Source of the DNA: Clostridia bacterium
GTDB lineage: Bacteria; Bacillota; Clostridia; Oscillospirales; CAG-272
Length of the DNA: 29,025 bases
Assembly (NCBI GenBank): GCA_017452335.1
Contig: JAFTMP010000288.1
Coordinates: 1 to 29,025 of the forward strand
Reading direction: 5' to 3'
Shown: positions 7,401 through 12,381 of the stretch, piece by piece
How positions within the stretch are numbered: the first letter of the stretch is position 1
Layout: each line of letters starts with the position of its first letter
Notes under the pieces: generated by a model
Database searches by the model: none
What the model was told of the DNA's origin: nothing
Seen by the model: only the letters and a program-made list of their open reading frames with translations
Program-made: the position numbers and the translations under genes

Positions 7401-8744
7401 AACGGTACACCGACTGGTCACGCCGAATTGATAGATCGCCGCTAAAGACGAGTTTTGCGTCATTTCAAAAGTCCCGCTTGCCGCATTGAGTCTGGCGTAT
7501 TCCGAATTACTTCGAACACGCACACCCGATCCTGCCGCGATCAAGGTACTGGGATATGCTCCGCCGGTGGTTACACCGCTTCCGTTGTTGGGGTATGCGT
7601 GCATATAGCGTCCCGTACTGATGTTGCGGATCAAATAAGAATCTGTAGAAGAATAGGTAAAGCTCCACAAGAGCGTGTCGGGATCGGATACCTGGGCAGT
7701 GATGTTTCCTTCCACGTCAATTGAGACGGGAACCGCGTTTCCGTTTCCGTCAAATGCATAATATTGGGAGCCGCTCACCGTGTAGACCACAAAGCTGTTG
7801 GTTTCCACAAATAAGCTTTGATCATAGTCTACCGTTTTGGCAATGATCTCATTGCCCGAGGCATCCACTGCCCGCAGAGCAAAGGTGTTGTAGCGCACCA
7901 GCAAGCTGCTTGCCGGGTCGGTAAGCCCATAGCCGTGGATCATGGGATCGGTAGCGCTATACTGCCGAGCTAAAACTTGGTAATCACAGTCTCCCTCAAT
8001 GACAGAAAGCTTCCCGTCACTCAGATCGGTAACGATGGCAGTAGCATCCACCGTTCCGTTGCCGTTTTTATCAAGGAATACAATATCGCCCGCCAAAGGG
8101 GTGTACATGGAAGCAGGCTGATACAGCTCCTTTTGCACCCATTTTAACCGCATGGTTTCCGCACCCGCACTGATGGGCACACCGCTCACGCCTGCATACC
8201 GCAGACAAAAGGAGGTAAACATGGTGGACCAGCTTCCGTAGGGGTTGCCGTACCATTCACCGTAGCGGGTATATCCGTTACGATCGCCCAAAGCGTCCAC
8301 CTTAAAATTCAGACTGCTTTCCCGATAGCCGAGTTGGGATTTTGCCACTTCGATCACATTTTGAAGCGCCGACTCGCTGTATTCCACGTCACCCAGCGTC
8401 TTGATCCAATCATCCTCGCACTCAAGATCGGCTTGCAGATCGGAGTAACACTCCGCCTTATGGATATGCTCCTCCAGCCCGCAGGTATAGTAGACCTCAT
8501 GGCATGCATCGGTGTGCTCGTGCACCAAATGACAGCCGAGAGAGCTTGCCATGCACTGCTCATCGTGCACGTGCTCGTACATTCCGCAAAACGCCTCGCC
8601 CGCCATGGTAATGCCGATCAGCTTCAGCCACCAAAACACCGCAATAGCTAAGATCAACGCCATTGCACAGACCATCATGGCACGGTTTTGCGAAATGATC
8701 TTATTCAGTTTTAATTTTTGTAAATATTCTTCCGCCGTGCTCAT
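4404..8744 (-). CDS. Giant tip pilin/adhesin, LPATG-anchored, with CHAP-like, fibro-slime and Cna_B domains
   Basis: A 1446-residue surface protein, likely the pilus tip. In order: a cytosolic leader and membrane segment (about 23-48); three HxHxxxC units (53-99); an NlpC/P60-CHAP-like fold (about 120-255, GYTRYGEWYGNPYG then LAGDIVFLDKNGNG) with Ser173 and Ala234 where Cys and His are expected; a beta-rich ligand-binding-like module (315-440); an InlB-type repeat (446-523, LQGWYDVKN to VFYADW); a fibro-slime domain (about 530-890, with GDDDLWVLLDGELVLDLGG at 812-830); Cna_B with E-box IKETKAPDNEGY (891-1032); a second Cna_B (1040-1293) apparently interrupted by another beta-rich module (1140-1275); a third Cna_B (1297-1400); and LPATG (1408-1412), membrane helix and Arg/Lys tail. 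The ribosome site is weak; the start lies 24 bases behind the signal peptidase gene. No frameshift is visible. Confidence 0.9.
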   Translation of the reverse strand: MSTAEEYLQKLKLNKIISQNRAMMVCAMALILAIAVFWWLKLIGITMAGEAFCGMYEHVHDEQCMASSLGCHLVHEHTDACHEVYYTCGLEEHIHKAECYSDLQADLECEDDWIKTLGDVEYSESALQNVIEVAKSQLGYRESSLNFKVDALGDRNGYTRYGEWYGNPYGSWSTMFTSFCLRYAGVSGVPISAGAETMRLKWVQKELYQPASMYTPLAGDIVFLDKNGNGTVDATAIVTDLSDGKLSVIEGDCDYQVLARQYSATDPMIHGYGLTDPASSLLVRYNTFALRAVDASGNEIIAKTVDYDQSLFVETNSFVVYTVSGSQYYAFDGNGNAVPVSIDVEGNITAQVSDPDTLLWSFTYSSTDSYLIRNISTGRYMHAYPNNGSGVTTGGAYPSTLIAAGSGVRVRSNSEYARLNAASGTFEMTQNSSLAAIYQFGVTSRCTVWLDGTCGGLMSLGGSPDKSYNLVGGDVIRLPETWQSPEKYSYKLQGWYDVKNSRYYPPGAEVTVTENMVFYADWIAESYDIGQFNSQAVHTESTNDFVTTRVFDYGALFNMLSARPTVSVSASGHSESWSLVADGTVPYQNGNTLDFIFVDYDSGGDLSYPNNRDSANISGGVHSGIYTDALGEILFDPSTAFDPATGTGIIGKTYLGTGDYLFQYGDDPNSEYYGYYYYSSSMNAASYNQSEQRFYVYEYLERTRDSSKGTGSESYSDFLPLNSPYANGNGKDFVTYAYSGENGEYQGVNHIQYDSKYNTENNTTNNITTNYWFGMSIELEFYLPDVPGTLDADGYYGNKDLLGNDMHYKFSGDDDLWVLLDGELVLDLGGIHGSEAGDINFSTGVVTVNGTVVGNLYDVAAGDHVLTVYYLERGASQSNCEMSFNLVPRFALEIRKEDVLTQETLDGAEFSIYTDLACTTSATLWVSEEAYRNGEPSTNAFTVTDGSVRLWGLSPGKTYYIKETKAPDNEGYSCARGIICLSLDKRGIASYAVEVVRERDEQGNYIEVSQGFTVHGFKIDEDTHSAYIAVTNAADWVQETTTVQAFKEWADASDHAGDAVTVYLTVTDPDGTVRRIREITLSEENNWRYTWTNLPKYLADMVTPAQYGVTEAYFSGYYSTVSKVEEITITKTTWAEALTFQNEGVYLLKTANGCLATALATDAKLVWMEEESAKESALALWTATISGSNIKFTNGAGQILSFNYSASSSNRYFYATAGSATYQTVTALDDGSGIKFYYRRSNRSYYMSSLNTSTGRISTTTSSGSALVFNPMTQIVETTTQKVDGWAYRMVNTPLEEETALTVLKNWDLGMASETVYEQALVTVRLLANGQDTGRSVTLSLKNGWTDTFRGLPYTDGAGQVISYSVEESWETEDWLPVYGQIVTVDGETPTYETTVTNYYRWGRGYELPATGGLGYTPWIIGGAVMMLTSLIGGLFLWRKREGRDD

Positions 8745-8768
8745 AACCAGTTTTTTGCTTTTGCTTCT

Positions 8769-9362
8769 TTACTCCATCAATGATATATCTTTAAAGGGCC
8801 AGATCCTAAAGATGATCCTGCCCACCATCTGATCGTTGCTCACACACCCGATCACTGTGCTTCGGCTGTCGATAGAGGTTTCTCTCTGATCCCCCATTAC
8901 AAAATAATTGCTCTCGGGCACCTGATAGGGAAACTCAATGTCACATTCCCCCAGTGCCTTTTTCAAAATATAGGGCTCCTCAAGCTCCTCTCCATTAACA
9001 TACACCGTCCCCTCGGGGTCGATCTCGATATAGTCACCCGGCAAGCCGATCACCCGTTTGATGAGCACCTTATTGGAATAGTAAAAGGCGCAAAGATCTC
9101 CCCGCTGTAACTTCACATTCTTCACCAGCACCACAATTTCCCCTTCCTTGAGGACCGGCTCCATACTGGTGCCTGTGATCTGTACCACCGGCAGGATCAG
9201 CGTGGCAATGAGGACCGCCACAGCCGCCACCACCACTAAGGCATAGACCGTGCTTTTCAGCATCTTTTTATAGAGTTGTTTGTACCGTTCCCGCTTGATC
9301 TCCGCCCTGACGGCTTCGGCTGTGGGAAGGGTGATCTCATTTTTTGGACCGTTTTTTTCCAT
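8769..9362 (-). CDS. lepB: Signal peptidase I, pilus-operon copy
   Basis: A 197-residue type I signal peptidase that would remove signal peptides at the outer face of the membrane. The N-terminal 36 residues are cytosolic and charged, followed by one membrane helix (about 37-60). Motif B is GTSMEPVL with catalytic Ser66, motif D is VLIKRVIGLPGD with the general base Lys102, and motif E is MGDQRETSIDSR (about 156-167). All key residues are intact, unlike the inactive SipA-type homologues of some pilus islands. It overlaps the preceding small gene by 26 bases and lies just before the tip adhesin gene. Pilus loci often carry their own signal peptidase, so the long unusual leader of the adhesin is its probable substrate (inference). 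Confidence 0.94.
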   Translation of the reverse strand: MEKNGPKNEITLPTAEAVRAEIKRERYKQLYKKMLKSTVYALVVVAAVAVLIATLILPVVQITGTSMEPVLKEGEIVVLVKNVKLQRGDLCAFYYSNKVLIKRVIGLPGDYIEIDPEGTVYVNGEELEEPYILKKALGECDIEFPYQVPESNYFVMGDQRETSIDSRSTVIGCVSNDQMVGRIIFRIWPFKDISLME

Positions 9363-9648
9363 GATTCTTTTTCACCGCTTGTGTATTGCAGGGACCGTTC
9401 TTCCCCTTTTGCTGTTTGACGTTTTCCAAATACAGGTCTGCCGCCTCCTGCGCCGCTTCAAAAACGCCGCTGAGCTTTAACGCCGCCTCTGCCAGCGACC
9501 CTGCCTGCATTTCCGCGATCTGACGGCTCTTCAATTGTTCTTCCGCCTGCGCCAAGCGCGCCTCCAGCTCATCTGCCCGCTCGATCTGCAACAGCAGAAG
9601 CTCTAAAAGCTGTTTGCGGCTCAGCCTTTTCAGTTCTTTTTCATCCAT
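9337..9648 (-). CDS. Small coiled-coil protein heading the pilus operon, function unknown
   Basis: A 103-residue soluble protein with no signal peptide or membrane helix. Residues 1-45 (MDEKELKRLSRKQLLELLLL, then ERADELEARLAQAEEQL) form a strong heptad-type coiled coil; the middle, AGSLAEAALKLSGVFEAAQ, is Ala-rich and helical; the tail is very basic, ending KKRSKK. From memory, short proteins of this kind sit beside sortase/pilin genes in Clostridia and are sometimes labelled DNA repair protein without basis; this was not checked. The ATG at 9646-9648 is preferred (GGTG ribosome site) over an in-frame ATG at 9690. The stop overlaps the signal peptidase gene by 26 bases, implying coupled translation. 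Possible roles are an assembly or localisation factor for pilus biogenesis, or a regulator. Confidence 0.7.
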   Translation of the reverse strand: MDEKELKRLSRKQLLELLLLQIERADELEARLAQAEEQLKSRQIAEMQAGSLAEAALKLSGVFEAAQEAADLYLENVKQQKGKNGPCNTQAVKKNHGKKRSKK

Positions 9649-9719
9649 AATATATTCACCACGCAAAGAAAATGAGCATTCTCCCTGCATCTTATCGTTT
9701 CATGATCAACTTAAATTTG

Positions 9720-9748
9720 ATTATATCACTATCCCGTATTTTTTTCAA
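9720..9748 (-). promoter_or_regulatory. Sigma-A promoter of the pilus operon
   Basis: On the minus strand, TTGAAA (9743-9748), a 17-nt spacer, and TATAAT (9720-9725) preceded by TGA (extended -10). The region upstream is strongly AT-rich. The predicted transcript starts near 9712, about 65 bases before the first start codon at 9648. Confidence 0.85.
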
Positions 9749-9907
9749 TAGATTATTCAAAAAATAAACATATTCCGTGGATTTGTTTCGTAATTATCAA
9801 CAAAAAAACAGAACAGTAAAAAACACTCCATCCTCTCGGTCATCAAAAATCTCCCCCGCATAAAAATGACACATATAGTCGAATTTTCAAAAAACACGCT
9901 CTGATTC

Positions 9908-9938
9908 TGCATAATCTGCCCATCATTTACAAACACTA
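9908..9938 (+). promoter_or_regulatory. Candidate sigma-G (forespore) promoter of spoVT
   Basis: TGCATA (9908-9913), an 18-nt spacer, then AACACTA (9932-9938) resemble the sigma-G pattern (GYATA, 17-18 nt, CATACTA) with two mismatches in the -10. No good sigma-A promoter is seen in this gap on the plus strand. In Bacillus subtilis spoVT is sigma-G controlled, which raises the prior. Still a weak match. Confidence 0.4.
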
Positions 9939-10000
9939 CCCGCAAAGCCCCTTTTCGGGACTTGTAAATATTGATGCAAACTCAAAGGAGATAGATATAA

Positions 10001-10552
10001 ATGAAAGCAACCGGAATTGTAAGAAGAATTGATGACCTGGGCAGAGTGGTGATCCCCAAGGAGATCAGAAGGACCATGCGCATCCGCGAGGGGGACCCGC
10101 TGGAGATCTATACCGACCGAGAAGGCGAAGTGATCTTTAAAAAGTATTCCCTTATTGGAGAGCTGACCGAATTTGCCGCCCAGTACGCTGATACGCTTCA
10201 TAAAACCGCAGGGTTATGCGTTGCAATTTGTGACAGAGACACCGTGATCGCCTGCGCAGGAGTGCCTAAAAAGGATTTTCTTGAAAAAAGAGTATCGGAG
10301 CGCAGTGAGGAAGCCATGGAAGCCCGCGCCTTTCTCTCCATGGAAAGAGGGCACGACTTTGAGCTGATCTCCGACAGCCGCGCCCCCTATTTTGTGTCCA
10401 CCTTTGCCCCCATCATTGCCGCAGGGGATGTGATCGGTGCGGTGGTATCTTTAAAAAACGGAAGCGAGGAGCCCATTGAAACGCCCAAAGAGGTGGAGCA
10501 GAGTCTCATTCGCACCGCCGCCTCCTTTCTTGGCAGACAACTGGAAGAATGA
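10001..10552 (+). CDS. spoVT: Stage V sporulation protein T, AbrB-family transcription factor
   Basis: A 183-residue DNA-binding regulator of forespore genes; family length is about 178-184. Residues 1-50 are the swapped-hairpin AbrB domain, MKATGIVRRIDDLGRVVIPK then EIRRTMRIREGDPLEIYTD, nearly identical to characterised SpoVT/AbrB proteins. Residues about 55-180 form the GAF-like C-terminal domain that distinguishes SpoVT from short AbrB proteins. The ribosome site AAAGGAG lies 10 bases before the ATG. It is transcribed alone, divergent from the pilus operon, and followed by a hairpin. In the family it activates or represses sigma-G genes in the developing spore, so the host is expected to sporulate. 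Confidence 0.95.
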   Translation: MKATGIVRRIDDLGRVVIPKEIRRTMRIREGDPLEIYTDREGEVIFKKYSLIGELTEFAAQYADTLHKTAGLCVAICDRDTVIACAGVPKKDFLEKRVSERSEEAMEARAFLSMERGHDFELISDSRAPYFVSTFAPIIAAGDVIGAVVSLKNGSEEPIETPKEVEQSLIRTAASFLGRQLEE

Positions 10553-10562
10553 TCTTCCCATC

Positions 10563-10596
10563 AAAAAAAACGGGGCTGAGTCATTTACTCAGCCCC
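10563..10596. terminator. Terminator between spoVT and the glycosyltransferase gene
   Basis: A 10-bp stem (GGGGCTGAGT with its complement) and a 5-nt loop. Read on the minus strand it is followed by G and eight Ts, an intrinsic terminator for the glycosyltransferase transcript. On the plus strand it lies just behind the spoVT stop but lacks a T-run. Confidence 0.8.
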
Positions 10597-10643
10597 CACG
10601 CAAAAAAACCGGCGGTAGGCTTTTTTGCGCCCGGAATTTGCGT

Positions 10644-10741
10644 TTTTTGCCTGTAAAACAGGCAAAAATTGTGGCATTTTGCCACAAAGCAAAAACGTCG
10701 GGGGTGCGTACCAAATGCTTTTTTGCATTTGACGCACCCCC
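10644..10741. repeat. Three consecutive perfect hairpins in an intergenic gap
   Basis: Hairpin 1 (10644-10668) has an 11-bp stem TTTTTGCCTGT with an AAA loop. Hairpin 2 (10669-10687), directly abutting, has an 8-bp stem TTGTGGCA with a TTT loop. Hairpin 3 (10700-10741) has a 10-bp outer stem GGGGGTGCGT and a 6-bp inner stem AAATGC around a T6 loop. Together with the terminator at 10563-10596, four hairpins fill the 228-base convergent gap. No open reading frame of note lies inside. Confidence 0.75.
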
Positions 10742-10780
10742 TGCTTTTATGTATAAGGAAACCCGTACACTATTATGGCA

Positions 10781-11800
10781 TCAGGTTGTTAGTTGCTGCT
10801 TACAATACTCATCCAACATATCGAGAATTTCTGAATCAATATTTTCATCGAATTTTCGAGCAATCCATCGATCCGAATGAATAAGCTTCTGGAATTCATT
10901 GACGGTGAAAATGTATGGGTGGTTTTTGGGAGGTTTGTCATCATCATAAAAATATGCCCATGTTTTGCAGTTTTGTCCAGTTTTATTTTTGGGTGAAACT
11001 TCCACAAGATCTTTTATCGGGGATTGCATTGACATAATTTGAAAAAACAACTCTTCAGGAGTTATCGCTTGCAAAATAAGATTTACCAACTCTCCGGATT
11101 TACTATATTGATCATAAATATATTCTATAGCTATGTCCGGAAGAATCCACCAAGCAGAACCACCGAAAACGCCTACGCCCTTACGCTTTATTTGGTGATA
11201 TATGCTGGGAAGACCTATATGCATGATCTTTGTCAAGAACAACACCAAAACCATACAAAAAACACGAAGTGGATTTCTGTGTTTGTTATTGAATATTGAG
11301 TCAATTTTTAGTCTTATTTTGTTAGTAAAAGTGTTCCACCTAAGTTTTTTATACATCCAATTACGTTTATCATAAGGATCGCAGTCAATATATGGTTTGG
11401 GATAGTGTTTTGCTAATTCCTCAGTAATAAAAGATACCGGCTTGATCAAATAATCTTGACCGCTAAGCAAACAAAAATATTGATAGTGCCAATTGTTTTC
11501 CCGCTGTAACTGCAAAGCAGTCTGTACCATTTCCATGGCAATATGCACAAGACTTTCTCTGTTAAGTTCACCATGCAACCTACGATTTGTAATAACAAAC
11601 TGGGGATTATGTCGTTCAAACTCTTTTAAAAGCAAAAACTCTTCTTGAGGCATGTAAGAATCTGCGTGCACAATTACATCGGAATATTCCGAGATGCACT
11701 TTTGTGCTAATCGTAAAACTTGAGATGCATTTTTATGGCACATAATCATAAAAACCTGTTTATTCATAATACTTTCGGAAGATATTTTTGGTGTGGTCAT
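10781..11800 (-). CDS. GT14-like glycosyltransferase (Core-2/I-branching enzyme family)
   Basis: A 339-residue soluble glycosyltransferase, probably adding an N-acetylglucosamine or related sugar to a surface glycan. Family marks: the N-terminal VFMIMCHKNASQVLRL and VIVHADSYM strands, YFCLLSGQDYLIKP (about 108-121), GGSAWWILPDIAIEYI (213-228) and PEELFFQIM (248-256), matching the conserved order of the Branch (PF02485) family. There is no signal peptide; a hydrophobic patch near 177-195 may be peripheral. The start at 11800 follows AGGGG at 11 bases; a second in-frame ATG at 11767 is possible. It is AT-rich compared with its neighbours and divergent from an XRE regulator, suggesting acquisition as a small cargo-plus-regulator unit. 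Donor and acceptor sugars cannot be read from the sequence. Confidence 0.82.
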   Translation of the reverse strand: MTTPKISSESIMNKQVFMIMCHKNASQVLRLAQKCISEYSDVIVHADSYMPQEEFLLLKEFERHNPQFVITNRRLHGELNRESLVHIAMEMVQTALQLQRENNWHYQYFCLLSGQDYLIKPVSFITEELAKHYPKPYIDCDPYDKRNWMYKKLRWNTFTNKIRLKIDSIFNNKHRNPLRVFCMVLVLFLTKIMHIGLPSIYHQIKRKGVGVFGGSAWWILPDIAIEYIYDQYSKSGELVNLILQAITPEELFFQIMSMQSPIKDLVEVSPKNKTGQNCKTWAYFYDDDKPPKNHPYIFTVNEFQKLIHSDRWIARKFDENIDSEILDMLDEYCKQQLTT

Positions 11801-11819
11801 ATATCAAATTTCCCCTGTA

Positions 11820-11848
11820 TTTTCATCATTGTAACAAAGTGTTACAAA
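11820..11848 (+). promoter_or_regulatory. Promoter of the XRE regulator gene
   Basis: TTTTCA (11820-11825), a 17-nt spacer, and TACAAA (11843-11848) preceded by TGT. It is the mirror image of the glycosyltransferase promoter because both lie in the same inverted repeat, but it has the weaker -35. Predicted start of transcription is near 11855. Confidence 0.5.
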
Positions 11849-11876
11849 ATCATTGTAACACTTTGTTACAATGATG
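11824..11876. promoter_or_regulatory. Double operator: perfect 23-bp inverted repeat containing two 19-bp palindromes
   Basis: Arms 11824-11846 and 11854-11876 are perfect complements around a 7-nt centre. Each arm region contains a 19-bp palindrome of the form TTGTAAC-N5-GTTACAA, at 11829-11847 and 11853-11871, 24 bp apart. Each palindrome overlaps one of two -10 boxes. Two such sites next to an XRE gene are the expected operators for that repressor. Confidence 0.8.
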
Positions 11877-11880
11877 TCAA
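11852..11880 (-). promoter_or_regulatory. Promoter of the glycosyltransferase gene
   Basis: On the minus strand, TTGACA (11875-11880), a 17-nt spacer, and TACAAT (11852-11857) with TGT just before it (extended -10). The spacer and -10 lie within the right-hand operator palindrome, so a bound repressor should block polymerase. Predicted start of transcription is near 11845, about 45 bases before the start codon. Confidence 0.75.
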
Positions 11881-11891
11881 GAGGTGATTTA

Positions 11892-12095
11892 ATGATTGGA
11901 TTAAAAAACATCAGAAAACAACGAAAATTAAACCAGCAAAAAGTTGCTATGGACTTAAACATTTCAAGAGAAGCACTGTCTTACTATGAAAATGGCAAAC
12001 GTGAGCCTTCTCTTTCTCTGCTCGTTCAAATGTCTAATTATTTTAACGTATCAATAAACTATCTAATCACAGGAAAAGAATTTGAAAAAAAATAA
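11892..12095 (+). CDS. Small XRE-family helix-turn-helix repressor
   Basis: A 67-residue protein made almost entirely of one HTH_3 (Cro/cI-type) domain: MIGLKNIRKQRKLNQQKVAM, then ISREALSYYENGKREPSLSL and FNVSINYLITGK. It has no extra sensor or protease domain. The ATG at 11892 is preferred because GAGGTG lies 5 bases upstream; in-frame ATGs at 11871 and 11874 fall inside the operator and lack a ribosome site. It most likely represses its own promoter and that of the divergent glycosyltransferase gene through the two palindromes at 11829-11871. Neighbouring bases are AT-rich, like the glycosyltransferase gene. No toxin-like partner or phage genes are visible nearby. Confidence 0.88.
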   Translation: MIGLKNIRKQRKLNQQKVAMDLNISREALSYYENGKREPSLSLLVQMSNYFNVSINYLITGKEFEKK

Positions 12096-12097
12096 AG

Positions 12098-12122
12098 TCC
12101 ACAAGTTTTTATTGCTTGTGGA
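12098..12122 (+). terminator. Hairpin after the XRE regulator gene
   Basis: An 8-bp stem TCCACAAG/CTTGTGGA with a 9-nt T-rich loop starts two bases after the stop codon and is followed by TTTC. A weak intrinsic terminator for the regulator transcript. Confidence 0.55.
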
Positions 12123-12334
12123 TTTCTGCACCAAGTATAGCTCTTCTTGTTTTCACATGACACCACTTTACCGTTTAAACAAAGAGAGTTTTATACATGA
12201 AAGTCATAGGAATCATAAAATAAATTGGAGAATAACCGTCATAGCCAAAAAACAGAAAAAACATACACATCCGCGGAGGAAATCCACTGTAACATGCACC
12301 GATAATAGGTTCACGTGCTTTAAAATAAAAACAT

Positions 12335-12368
12335 GGGTGTCTCAAATGCTACCGCATTTGAGACACCC
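12335..12368 (-). terminator. Intrinsic terminator of the pgk-tpiA operon
   Basis: A perfect 15-bp stem (GGGTGTCTCAAATGC with its complement) and a 4-nt loop; read on the minus strand it is followed by ATG and a T-rich tract (TTTTTATTTT). It lies 13 bases behind the tpiA stop. Confidence 0.88.
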
Positions 12369-12381
12369 TTAAATTCTATAC

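Larger units (their letters stand above)
9649..10000. other. Divergent intergenic control region, pilus operon / spoVT
   Basis: About 350 bases without a credible gene. It holds the pilus promoter (9720-9748), an AT-rich block (about 9750-9900), a candidate sigma-G promoter for spoVT (9908-9938), and an inverted repeat with 8-bp arms ATTTACAA/TTGTAAAT (9925-9932 and 9962-9969) enclosing a weak GC-rich hairpin. A 62-codon minus-strand frame here shows no protein-like features. Confidence 0.7.
12096..12381. other. AT-rich gap between the XRE gene and tpiA
   Basis: Apart from the hairpins at 12098-12122 and 12335-12368, no protein-like frame, RNA gene or repeat was recognised. Small open frames here have no ribosome site and no family resemblance. 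The stretch may be the decayed edge of the AT-rich islet. Confidence 0.5.

Noticed and set aside
9757..9945. 62-codon minus-strand open frame in the pilus/spoVT gap
   Set aside because: No ribosome site, no domain, overlaps the AT-rich promoter region, and composition is that of random AT-rich sequence.
10563..10741. CRISPR array or tRNA in the hairpin cluster
   Set aside because: The stems differ in sequence, there are no direct repeats with regular spacers, and no cloverleaf or T-loop motif is present.
11039..11299. 86-codon plus-strand open frame
   Set aside because: Antisense to the glycosyltransferase gene; no start signals or family resemblance.
11824..12095. Toxin-antitoxin system built on the small XRE protein
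   Set aside because: No toxin-sized partner gene is adjacent; the divergent gene has the signatures of a glycosyltransferase of normal length.
12082..12372. 96-codon plus-strand open frame behind the XRE gene
   Set aside because: It starts inside the XRE gene, runs through two terminator hairpins, and the product is rich in His, Lys and Arg with no recognisable fold.
10750..12381. Insertion sequence or prophage remnant around the AT-rich islet
   Set aside because: No transposase, integrase, terminal inverted repeats or flanking direct repeats could be found by eye.
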